Source of the DNA: Streptomyces sp. H27-C3
GTDB taxonomy: Bacteria; Actinomycetota; Actinomycetes; Streptomycetales; Streptomycetaceae
Assembly: GCF_030063415.1 (NCBI RefSeq)
Contig: NZ_JASITA010000002.1
Span: forward strand, 1 to 64,000
DNA: 64,000 bases
Direction of reading: 5' to 3'
Position numbers and translations under genes: made by a program. This document shows, piece after piece, positions 56,719 to 64,000 of the stretch. Numbering within the stretch: position 1 is the first letter of the stretch; every line of letters starts with the position of its first letter. Under the pieces are notes generated by a model. That model did not search any database, was not told where the DNA came from, and saw only the letters and a list, made by a program, of their open reading frames with translations.

Positions 56719-58049
56719 AAATTTCCCTTCGTCGTCGGACTGTTCTGGGACGGTGCGGAGATCTGGGCGTGCGGCCCCGGCGAGTTGTCCGGGGTGAACC
56801 ACGGCAGGACCGTGCCGGTGCCGGCCGTGGAATCGGGGGGCGGGGACGCGGGGTCACCGCGCGGAGGCCTGCGGGAAGCACTCGGCGGGCGTACCCCGGG
56901 CGGTTTCAAGCCGGGGAGGCGCACCGTGCGGTGGCGGCCCGCGCGGCCCGCCGCCGCACGCGGCCGTGCCTTGTCGACGACCGCCATGCCGATCCGGAAG
57001 ACGGCGGCCGGCACGACCACGCACAGCAGGAGCCAGAACAGCGTGATGCCCCACGGCCGTCCGACGCCCCACGGCTGCTCGGCGAGCACCTTCGGCCCGT
57101 ACTTCAGCGAGACGAGGTAGTCGCCGTGCGCGCCCGCCGACAGTTGTACGTCCAGCTTCACCTGGGCCTTGCGGCCCGGCTGGATGGTGCCCCGCCACTG
57201 GCGCTGCTCCCACTGCGGGGCGAAGACGCCGTGCGAGGAGCCGATCTGGAAGACGGGGTCCTTGACCGGGTCGGAGCCGAGGTTGCCGACGGTGACCACG
57301 AGGGTGCGGGTGGCCGGAGCGCCGAACCAGGTGAGGAGGGAGCCCGAGCCGTCGAGCCTGGCGGCCGCGAGCACGGCGAGCCTGCCGCCCCCGCCCGGCT
57401 CCGGCAGCGGCTCGACGGGGTGCCCCGCGACCTTGAACGCGGCGTGGGCGACGGCCCGTTCGCCAGTGACCGTGGCGACATGCACCACGCACGGGCACGA
57501 TTCGGGCGGCTCGGACACCGGCATCTGCTTACGGAACGCGCCCTTGGAATCGGTGGTCACCGCGCGGCCGTCGGAGTTGGCACAGGCGTTGGTGCCGCCG
57601 ATCACACCGCGCTCGGGTGTCGCCCGGCCGCAGATCAGCATCATCAGCAGGGTGTCGGGCCGCCAGCCCGAACCACTGACGGTGATGTCCCCGCCCTTGC
57701 CCGCCTCGTCCTTGGAAAGCTTGACGGTGGGCTTCCCGTCCGCCGCGACCGAACCCGCGGCGCGCGGGAGCGCGGCGGCCGAGGTTGTCGCGGGCGTGAA
57801 GGTCGGGGGTGTCGCGGCCGAGGGCGCGGCGGGCAGCATCACCAGGACGGGCAGCAAGGCCGGCGCGAGCACCGCCGCCCAGCGGCGAACGGCCCGGTCG
57901 GCGCTGTCGGCGCGGCCGGGCGGGGTGTCCCGTTGCTGGCCACGCGGGATGTACCGTACCGGCGACGCAGGTGTGTCCCGTCGCGTAGACGCGGTTGGCT
58001 CGCGTCCCGGGCCGCGCGGGGTGTGCTGTGTGCGCCGTGTGGGCGTCAC
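56715..58049 (-). CDS. secreted membrane-anchored protein with a neocarzinostatin-like beta domain
   Basis: 444 residues from GTG 58049 (17 bp after the previous stop). A basic head leads to a signal segment (VLAPALLPVLVMLPAAPSA). The domain at about 95-190 has GGDITVSGSGWRP and Cys pairs (including CPCVVHV), a pattern seen in neocarzinostatin-fold proteins. A beta-rich region then precedes a single helix (~333-358) and a Pro-rich cytosolic tail of about 86 residues. No enzyme motif. Middle gene of the surface cluster. Confidence 0.72.
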   Translation of the reverse strand: MTPTRRTQHTPRGPGREPTASTRRDTPASPVRYIPRGQQRDTPPGRADSADRAVRRWAAVLAPALLPVLVMLPAAPSAATPPTFTPATTSAAALPRAAGSVAADGKPTVKLSKDEAGKGGDITVSGSGWRPDTLLMMLICGRATPERGVIGGTNACANSDGRAVTTDSKGAFRKQMPVSEPPESCPCVVHVATVTGERAVAHAAFKVAGHPVEPLPEPGGGGRLAVLAAARLDGSGSLLTWFGAPATRTLVVTVGNLGSDPVKDPVFQIGSSHGVFAPQWEQRQWRGTIQPGRKAQVKLDVQLSAGAHGDYLVSLKYGPKVLAEQPWGVGRPWGITLFWLLLCVVVPAAVFRIGMAVVDKARPRAAAGRAGRHRTVRLPGLKPPGVRPPSASRRPPRGDPASPPPDSTAGTGTVLPWFTPDNSPGPHAQISAPSQNSPTTKGNL

Positions 58050-58066
58050 CCAGCCCGCGCTGCTCC

Positions 58067-59179
58067 TCACGATCGCACTCCCGCCCTCGCCAATTGCCGT
58101 TCTGTACCGGTCTCTTCGCGGCCCGCCGCCTCGGGATCCCCGCAGCTGCGGGGATCCCCGTCGGCATCCCCATCGCCGCCGGCATCCCCGCCGGCATCCG
58201 CATCGCCGCCGGCATCCCCGTCCGCATCGGACCCGGCGGTGGCCCGCCCCGGCCGCCGCCGACGTCGTACCAGCCGGGCTGCCGCGCCGCCCGCCGCCAG
58301 CAGCACTGCACCGGCTGCGGCCACCGCCGTCCACGGCACGAAGGTCGTCGCGGCCGAGGCCTCGGCGTGTGCGCCGCCCGGCGCGGTCACCGTCAGCCGC
58401 ACCTCGGCCCGGTCGAGTGTGGGGACGTTCGGCCAGGGCTCGGTCAGCTCGACCCGCTGGCCCGGCAGCAACTCCACGGGCAGGGCGCGGGCGTCGCGCC
58501 GCAGCAACTCCCCGAAGACGCCCTCCGCACCCAGCGCGAGGCGCGGGGTGAGGGCGGTGTTGCCCCGGTTGACCAACGCGTACCGGACGATCGCGCCGTC
58601 GCCCCGCTCGCCCACCGTCACGTCCTCGACGGTGAGGGCGGCCAGCGTGGGGCCGCTGACCCGCAGATGGATCCGTACGCCCACTTCGCGCCCCCCGCCC
58701 GTGACGACGACGGCGCCGGGGTGGTCGCCGGGGGTCGCGCCCGGCGGCACCGTGACGGAGAAGGGGACCTCCGCGCGGGTGCGCGGTGGGATCCTCACCT
58801 CGCCCGCGGCGAGCGCGATCCACGCACCGGTCCCGGTGGAGCTCTGTTTCTCCCGTACGGCGAAGGCGCCGCCCCGCGCGTTGTACGCGTCGGCGCCGCG
58901 CAGTCGCACCGTGCGGGGCTCACTGCCGGGGTTGGCCAGCGACACCTTGTCCTGGAGGACGGTGCCGGCCGCGCCCTCCAGATAGAAGTACGGCCTGCCC
59001 TCGCCGCGCCCGTCACCGCGCCCTCCGCTCGGCGCCGCCGTCCAGGCCGGTCCGCCGTCCGCCGCGGGGGCGCCGGGGGCGGTCGGTGCGGACAGCAGGA
59101 CGGCGCACAGCAGCATCCCGGCAACGGTGCCGATGCGACCTGCGGGACGGGCACAGCGGCGGGCAAGGTACAACGGCAT
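58067..59179 (-). CDS. DUF916-like secreted protein with C-terminal membrane anchor
   Basis: 370 residues. Signal peptide, a DUF916-like domain (~45-160; FYLEGAAGTVLQDKVSLANP) and a second beta domain (~165-270), a membrane helix (~283-305), then a cytosolic tail with DADGDAGG repeats. This is the domain order of the Firmicute proteins that accompany WxL proteins. GGGAGC precedes the ATG at 59179. First to be linked with the downstream genes (17-bp gap, then GTGA overlap). Confidence 0.8.
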   Translation of the reverse strand: MPLYLARRCARPAGRIGTVAGMLLCAVLLSAPTAPGAPAADGGPAWTAAPSGGRGDGRGEGRPYFYLEGAAGTVLQDKVSLANPGSEPRTVRLRGADAYNARGGAFAVREKQSSTGTGAWIALAAGEVRIPPRTRAEVPFSVTVPPGATPGDHPGAVVVTGGGREVGVRIHLRVSGPTLAALTVEDVTVGERGDGAIVRYALVNRGNTALTPRLALGAEGVFGELLRRDARALPVELLPGQRVELTEPWPNVPTLDRAEVRLTVTAPGGAHAEASAATTFVPWTAVAAAGAVLLAAGGAAARLVRRRRRPGRATAGSDADGDAGGDADAGGDAGGDGDADGDPRSCGDPEAAGREETGTERQLARAGVRS

Positions 59180-59284
59180 GGGCGGCTCCCAGCTCCCAGG
59201 AACGACGTACGGGCGGACACGGACACGAACGCACGGACCGAACGCACGGACGCGGACGGACGGACGGGCTGTGTACGGCTGAGC

Positions 59285-59989
59285 TCAGCCCGTACGCCGC
59301 TGGCCCCGCCTGGTCAGCCACAGCACCCCGGCCGCGCCGCCGAGCAGCACCGTGCCACCGAGCGTGCCGAGGGCCGCCGCCGAGTCGAGCGGCCCGGTCC
59401 TGGGCAGCTCACCGGAGGCGGGTGGGGTGTCCTGCGACGCACCACCCGTCGAATCACTGCTGTCCCCGCCGCTGCCGCCGCCCGCGCCCTTGACGTCGAG
59501 TTCCAGCGCCGGCTTGGGGTTGTTGGTGGGCGTGCAGGTGGTGGTCGTACCGAGCGCCTTGATGGTCAGCACGGAAGCCGTGAAGGTGACCTTGCCGCTC
59601 TTCTTCGGCGTGTACGTACCGCTCAAGTCACTGATCTTGATGGGCGTGTTGGCGGGAATGGCCGCCGCGTTCGGCGCACCCGACACCGGCACGGTGCCGC
59701 TCTCCGCGCCGCCCATCTCGATGACCGCGCTCGGGCTCATCGCTCCTTTGCCCAGCTCGACGGGGCTGGACGAGACGCCCTTCTGGAAGGACATGGTGAG
59801 TTTGTAGCCGCTGCCGCTCTTGACGCCCTTGATGTCGATCGGGGAGACGGCTCCCTTGTTCCCGATCGGTGTTTTGCACTGGTAGTTGACGTCCACGACG
59901 TCGGCATGGGCTGCGGGGGCGGCCAGTAGCACCACCGAGCCCGCAACCGCCGCCGCCAGCGCGAGAGTTGTCCGCTTCTGGTACGACAC
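59285..59989 (-). CDS. cell-wall anchored surface protein with LPRTG sorting signal
   Basis: 234 residues. Signal peptide (LALAAAVAGSVVLLAAPAAHA), one beta domain (~33-155) with Cys at both ends (YQCKTP and TTCTPT), a Gly/Ser stalk, LPRTG at 195-199, a hydrophobic helix and a RRGQRR tail. The domain matches those of the LADTG protein downstream. GTG 59989 with AAGGGG upstream. A sortase substrate; the sortase gene is outside the window. Confidence 0.85.
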   Translation of the reverse strand: MSYQKRTTLALAAAVAGSVVLLAAPAAHADVVDVNYQCKTPIGNKGAVSPIDIKGVKSGSGYKLTMSFQKGVSSSPVELGKGAMSPSAVIEMGGAESGTVPVSGAPNAAAIPANTPIKISDLSGTYTPKKSGKVTFTASVLTIKALGTTTTCTPTNNPKPALELDVKGAGGGSGGDSSDSTGGASQDTPPASGELPRTGPLDSAAALGTLGGTVLLGGAAGVLWLTRRGQRRTG

Positions 59990-60078
59990 CTCGAAGTTCC
60001 CCTTATGCCGGAATTCACCTGACGACACATCAGATCGGGCGCTCAAGGTACGCCTGGGGCCTTGCCGAGGGAAGACAA

Positions 60079-60103
60079 AGTGCACGCCGGATCGGCGTGC
60101 ACT
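60079..60103. terminator. hairpin between the anti-sigma and LPRTG genes
   Basis: A perfect 11-bp stem (AGTGCACGCCG with its complement) and a GAT loop. On the minus strand it is followed by TTTGTCTT, a weak T tract, so it can terminate the anti-sigma transcript. An operator role for the LPRTG gene, 90 bp downstream, is possible too. Confidence 0.6.
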
Positions 60104-60185
60104 GAATTGATCGCTAACCGCCGGTAACCCCGTGCGATTGCTGGGCCGATGGCCCTGAATGACGGCCGCGCGGGCCGGGCGCTTC

Positions 60186-60677
60186 CTAGGCGGGAGCCGC
60201 CAGTTCCGCCCAGACCGTCTTGCCGGGGCTCTCGGAGTGGCGTACGACGCCCCAGTCCACGCAGAGCCGCTGAACGATGAACATCCCGTGCCCGCCGGGC
60301 CGGCCGGCCCGGTGCGGGGTGCGGGGAGCAGGCTGGCCACCGCTGCGGTCTATCACTTCGAGCCGCAGCACCTTGCCGTCGCACGCGACGCGCAGCGCCT
60401 CGGGACCCTCGGCATGCAGACAGGCATTGGTGACCAGCTCGGAGACGACCAGCAGGACATCCTCGGCGGCGGCCCGGCGGTCGGCGTTCGCGGCGGGGAG
60501 CCAGCCCCAGTCGTACAACGCCTGGCGGGTGAAATCACGGGCGAGCGGAACTATCCCGCTGGCACTGCTCAGCGCCAGCGAGCGCGGCTGCCCCGCGGCG
60601 GACACGGCAGAGGTGGAGCCGGGGCTTTCCGGCTCTGGGCCGAAGTCGCCCGGCGATGGATGCCGGGTGGTGCTCAT
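60186..60677 (-). CDS. anti-sigma factor, RsbW-like ATPase/kinase
   Basis: 163 residues of the HATPase_c_2 type. N box ELVTNACLHAEG, G1 VIDRSGGQPAP and G2 GGHGMFIVQRL are present. It would bind a SigB-family sigma factor and phosphorylate the anti-anti-sigma factor. By gene order it corresponds, from memory, to PrsI, the anti-sigma factor of SigI in S. coelicolor. Confidence 0.88.
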   Translation of the reverse strand: MSTTRHPSPGDFGPEPESPGSTSAVSAAGQPRSLALSSASGIVPLARDFTRQALYDWGWLPAANADRRAAAEDVLLVVSELVTNACLHAEGPEALRVACDGKVLRLEVIDRSGGQPAPRTPHRAGRPGGHGMFIVQRLCVDWGVVRHSESPGKTVWAELAAPA

Positions 60678-60879
60678 CAGCGCTTCACCTCACCGATTCG
60701 CCAATTCATCGAGTACTCATCAGGGGTACGGCGGAGGCTTCCGCAGCCTCCGGGATTCGACAGTCAGAGATCTCCTGCCCTGCAAGGGCGTGAGAACACC
60801 CACCTTTCCCCACGAGACACGTGACACTCGTAACTCGCTGGGTATTGCGGGCAGCGGAGAAGGCCACAGGGCCCGGAAT

Positions 60880-61248
60880 TTAGTCTTCCAGCGCGGCTTC
60901 GAGGGACTCGTGCACCGCGAAGACGGCCTCAGCCCCGGTGATCTCGAAGACTCTCGCCACCATCGGCTGCATCGCGGCCAAATGGACTCCCCCTCCGGCC
61001 GCTTCGGCCTTGAGGCGAGCACCGAGCAGCACGTTGAGGCCGGTGGAGTCACAGAAGTCGAGCGATGAACAATCGACGATCAGGCGCGTACGCCCACCCT
61101 CAAGAGCACTCTCCAGAGGCTCACGCAGCAGCTCGGCGGTGTGGTGATCCAGCTCACCCGCCGGTGTAACGATCTCGCTCTGTCCTTCGGTCCGAACGGC
61201 GACCCGGAGTCGACCCCGGTTCGCGCTGCCGACCGTCCCGCGATCCAT
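60880..61248 (-). CDS. anti-sigma factor antagonist (STAS domain)
   Basis: 122 residues from ATG 61248 (GTG 61293 would add 15). STAS fold with VTPAGELDHHTAELL and the phospho-acceptor Ser68 in FCDSTGLNVLLG. The unphosphorylated form would release the sigma factor from its anti-sigma partner. From memory this is the ArsI position of the SigI locus. Confidence 0.92.
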   Translation of the reverse strand: MDRGTVGSANRGRLRVAVRTEGQSEIVTPAGELDHHTAELLREPLESALEGGRTRLIVDCSSLDFCDSTGLNVLLGARLKAEAAGGGVHLAAMQPMVARVFEITGAEAVFAVHESLEAALED

Positions 61249-61500
61249 GCCCGCTCGTCTCTCTTCGCAGTCGTAGCTGATGTTGAACGTCACAGAACCC
61301 TACGCCTTCTCTACGTCGACCGGCACCCGAACACCCATACAACATGGGCGAATTAGGACATAACAGACTTGCAACTCCAGGTCAAGACCGGATAGGCCTA
61401 GTAGGGACACAACCAACACGGCCGGCTTGGAGGCGCCGCACATCCCACAAGCAGATGTATTGGCATCGGCAGCCACATGCCGAGAACGATGGAGGAGACC

Positions 61501-62397
61501 ATGTCACCCCGGCTCGACGAACCGCGAACGCCCAGCGCGCCCCCCGCGCCGTCGACTACCCCGTCCGAGCAGATCCACACCGGAACCGAGGGCCTCGAAG
61601 GGCTCCCGAACATCCCGCCGTACGCCGAGGTGGGGCCGCTGGATGCCAGAGCCCTGTCGAAGACGCTGTTCAAGCGCCTCGAAACCCTCGAAGAGGGAAC
61701 GCACGACTACTCATACGTCCGCAACACCCTGGTCGAGCTGAACCTGGCCCTGGTCAAGTTCGCGGCTTCCCGGTTCCGCTCCCGCAGTGAACCGATGGAA
61801 GACATCATCCAGGTCGGCACCATCGGCCTGATCAAGGCGATCGACCGCTTCGAACTCAGCCGCGGCGTCGAGTTCCCGACCTTCGCCATGCCGACCATCG
61901 TGGGCGAGATCAAGCGGTTCTTCCGCGACACGTCCTGGTCGGTGCGCGTCCCGAGGCGCCTCCAGGAACTGCGCCTGGACCTCGCCAAGGCCGGTGACGA
62001 ACTCGCTCAGCAGCTCGACCGCTCGCCGACCGTGGCCGAGCTCGCAGAGCGTCTCGGCATCACGAACGAAGAAGTCGTCGAGGGCATGGCCGCGAGCAAC
62101 GCGTACACCGCGAGCTCGCTGGACGCCCAGCCCGAGGAGGACGACTCCGAGGGCGCGCTGGCCGACCGGATCGGCTACGAGGACAACGGCCTGGAGGGCA
62201 TCGAGTACGTCGAGTCCCTGAAGCCGCTGATCGCGGGGCTGCCGTCGCGCGACCGCAAGATCCTCTCGCTGCGCTTCGTCGCGAACATGACGCAGTCGGA
62301 GATCGGCGAGGAACTCGGCATCTCACAGATGCACGTGTCGCGGCTGCTGTCGCGGACGCTGAGCAAGCTGCGGAAGGGCCTGACCGTCGAGGAATGA
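61501..62397 (+). CDS. RNA polymerase sigma factor, SigB/SigF family
   Basis: 298 residues. Region 2 has ELNLALVKFAASRF, EDIIQVGTIGLIKAIDRF and FPTFAMPTIVGEIKRFFRD; region 3 lies in the middle; region 4 has RDRKILSLRFVANMTQSEIG and ISQMHVSRLLS. ATG 61501 follows GGAGGAG, so the ATG at 61477 is unlikely. By synteny and partners it matches the stress sigma factor SigI. It diverges from the antagonist gene, with the control proteins on the other strand. Confidence 0.92.
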   Translation: MSPRLDEPRTPSAPPAPSTTPSEQIHTGTEGLEGLPNIPPYAEVGPLDARALSKTLFKRLETLEEGTHDYSYVRNTLVELNLALVKFAASRFRSRSEPMEDIIQVGTIGLIKAIDRFELSRGVEFPTFAMPTIVGEIKRFFRDTSWSVRVPRRLQELRLDLAKAGDELAQQLDRSPTVAELAERLGITNEEVVEGMAASNAYTASSLDAQPEEDDSEGALADRIGYEDNGLEGIEYVESLKPLIAGLPSRDRKILSLRFVANMTQSEIGEELGISQMHVSRLLSRTLSKLRKGLTVEE

Positions 62398-62773
62398 GCA
62401 CGGCTGTGGTCCGCCGGCGTGGCTGCGTCGGCTGGACGAGGGGCTGTCCCGGGGGATATCCGGGGCAGGCCCTCGTTCATGTTCTGACCCCTACCCCGAG
62501 AGTCGGGCTTCATGAGGGGCGAAGGTCTGCCCGTAACTGGGGCTCCGCCCCAGACCCCGGTCCTCAAACGCCGGACGGGCTGAGAACGCCAGGCAACTCC
62601 GGCCCGTCGGCCCGTCCGGCGTTTGAGGACACGCCCGAAGGGCGTCCAGGGGGTCCGGGGGGGGCCGGGGGCATCCCCCGCGCCACACGGCGGCAGTCGC
62701 GAAATGTCACAGCGGCAAGGGGCGGGTGAGGGACTGGCGCCGCAGGCAACCCGCACCGCACCCCCACCCCCGC
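62398..62773. repeat. dispersed REP-like palindromic element and flanks
   Basis: The stretch after the sigma gene holds GGGGCTCCGCCCCAGACCCC (from about 62541) and CTCAAACGCCGGACGGGCTG, then the inverted word CCGTCCGGCGTTTGAGGACA (about 62609). This mirror pair belongs to the GC-rich palindromic family scattered through Streptomyces genomes. No gene in this 376-bp gap. Confidence 0.75.
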
Positions 62774-63964
62774 TCAGACCCGCCGCTCCCCGCCCCGCCA
62801 CACCGCGGACACCAGCGGAACCCCCGGCCGATAGGCGAGGTGCACGTGGCTCGGCGCGTCAAGGAGCACCAGGTCCGCCCGCGCCCCGGGACTGACGCGC
62901 CCCACGTCGGTCCGCCGCAGCGCAGCCGCACCCCCCGCGGTGGCCGCCCAGACCGCCTCGTCCGGAGTCATCCCCATGTCCCGCACCGCCAGCGCGATGC
63001 AGAAGGACATCGAGCTGGTGAACGACGAGCCGGGGTTGCAGTCGGTGGAGAGCGCGACGGTGGCGCCCGCGTCAAGGACGCGCCGCGCGTCGGGCCACGC
63101 GGCCCGCGTCGAGAACTCCGCGCCCGGCAGCAGCGTCGCGACGGTGGAGCTGTTCGCGAGCGCGTCGACGTCCGCGTCGGTGAGGTGGGTGCAGTGGTCG
63201 GCGGACGCGGCGTCCAGCTCGACGGCGAGCCGCACCCCGGGGCCGTACGAGAGCTGGTTGGCGTGGATGCGCGGGTGCAGCCCCTTCGCCCGGCCCGCGG
63301 TCAGGATCGCCCGCGCCTGGTCGCCGTCGAAGGCTCCCTTCTCGCAGAAGACGTCGATCCACCGCGCGTGCGGCGCGCAGGCGTCGAGCATCTCGCCGGT
63401 GACCAGGGCGACGTACGCCGCCGGGTCGTCGGCGTGCTCGGGCGCCACGATGTGCGCGCCGAGGTAGGTCACCTCGTCGGTGTGGCTGGCGGCGATGCGC
63501 AGGGCGCGGGCCTCGTCGGCCGTGGTCAGGCCGTAGCCGGACTTGGTTTCGAGGGTGGTCGTGCCCTGGCCGAGCGCCTCGGCGAGGTACTTCGCGACGT
63601 TGGCGCTCAGCTCCTCGTCGCTCGCGGCGCGTGTCGCGGCGACCGTGGTGCGGATGCCGCCCGCGGTGTAGGGGCGGCCCGACATACGGGCGTTGAACTC
63701 CTGGGTGCGGTCGCCCGCGAAGACCAGGTGCGAGTGGGAGTCGACGAAGCCGGGGATCGCGGCCCGGCCGGCCGCGTCGACCATGTTGTCAGTGGCGGGT
63801 GCTTTGCTTGTTTCACCGACCCAGCCGATGCGGTCGCCGTCGATGACGACGGCCGCGTCCTGGATCAGGCCCAGGGGGGATCCGTCACCGAGGGAGGGGT
63901 CGTTGGTGACCAGACTGGCGATGTGGGTGATGGCGGTGGTCGTCGTCATCGTGGATGTGCTCAC
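62774..63964 (-). CDS. hutI: imidazolonepropionase
   Basis: 396 residues, amidohydrolase of histidine degradation that opens imidazolone propionate. Metal-site segment [17 protein letters not shown] and catalytic-region [17 protein letters not shown] with [18 protein letters not shown] are typical. GTG 63964 is used; ATG 63949 ([12 protein letters not shown]) is an alternative, as neither has a clear ribosome site. Further hut genes would lie to the right, outside the window. Confidence 0.95.
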   Translation of the reverse strand: MSTSTMTTTTAITHIASLVTNDPSLGDGSPLGLIQDAAVVIDGDRIGWVGETSKAPATDNMVDAAGRAAIPGFVDSHSHLVFAGDRTQEFNARMSGRPYTAGGIRTTVAATRAASDEELSANVAKYLAEALGQGTTTLETKSGYGLTTADEARALRIAASHTDEVTYLGAHIVAPEHADDPAAYVALVTGEMLDACAPHARWIDVFCEKGAFDGDQARAILTAGRAKGLHPRIHANQLSYGPGVRLAVELDAASADHCTHLTDADVDALANSSTVATLLPGAEFSTRAAWPDARRVLDAGATVALSTDCNPGSSFTSSMSFCIALAVRDMGMTPDEAVWAATAGGAAALRRTDVGRVSPGARADLVLLDAPSHVHLAYRPGVPLVSAVWRGGERRV

Positions 63965-63965
63965 T

Positions 63966-64000
63966 TTCAGCCGTGTGCGGCGTATCAGCCGTGTGCGGCG
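63966..64000. repeat. short direct repeat at window end
   Basis: TCAGCCGTGTGCGGCG is repeated directly upstream of hutI, separated by TA. The window ends inside the second copy. Confidence 0.7.

Overview
The window is high-GC actinobacterial DNA that reads as a Streptomyces chromosome. Support: many GTG starts, a full-length WhiB developmental regulator, both F420 biosynthesis genes (fbiA/fbiB), and a gene order that follows, from memory, the S. coelicolor SCO3023 to SCO3073 interval. The block manA / SIS protein / Trm112 / manB / DUF3499 / metallopeptidase / whiB / fbiA / fbiB is also shared with mycobacteria. No phage, CRISPR array, tRNA or intact transposase gene was seen.

Layout. 1-704: 5' end of a 16S rRNA gene on the minus strand with its long leader and at least one strong promoter. 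705-4034: SpoIIM-like membrane protein, RDD protein and a small unknown protein. 4144-12437: adenosylhomocysteinase, an orphan fructose-type PTS permease, a CDF metal transporter, and the mannose-metabolism genes manA, SIS protein and Trm112. 12438-22099: a 1-kb GC-rich gene-free stretch, then manB, a vestigial lactate permease, DUF3499, a metallopeptidase, DUF5719 and a very large membrane glycosyltransferase. 22348-26201: whiB, cysteine dioxygenase, fbiA and fbiB. 26423-40932: DNA glycosylase, NDP-mannose pyrophosphorylase, secreted amidase, TIGR03089 protein, five LytR-CpsA-Psr (LCP) proteins with a GT2 glycosyltransferase, and a thioesterase. 40929-46174: a MITE-like element, a DHA2 drug exporter, acyl-CoA dehydrogenase, a UDP-sugar dehydrogenase and a VOC protein. 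46216-51374: two adjacent M19 dipeptidases, purE, purK and a GtrA protein. 51367-55283: a two-component system and a POT peptide transporter. 55348-59989: a four-gene cell-surface cluster with two sortase substrates. 60186-62397: anti-sigma factor, anti-anti-sigma factor and a SigB/F-type sigma factor. 62774-63964: imidazolonepropionase (hutI).

How the parts fit. Much of the window serves the cell envelope. manA, manB and the NDP-mannose pyrophosphorylase would supply activated mannose; the glycosyltransferases, LCP ligases and amidase build and remodel wall glycopolymers; the 55-60 kb cluster looks sortase-anchored. WhiB, the sigma-factor cascade and the histidine kinase/response regulator are the control genes. 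fbiA/fbiB make coenzyme F420; purE/purK serve purine synthesis.

Most notable: (i) an M19 dipeptidase paralogue that has lost all its metal ligands, beside an intact one; (ii) a sortase/DUF916 surface cluster resembling the Firmicute WxL (csc) clusters; (iii) a perfect BldD-type box with three GACAC motifs upstream of cysteine dioxygenase and whiB; (iv) a MITE-like element whose end supplies the stop codon of an LCP gene; (v) gene relics: an internally deleted lactate permease and a CGNR zinc-finger stub. Family assignments come from reading motifs by eye; no database search was run.
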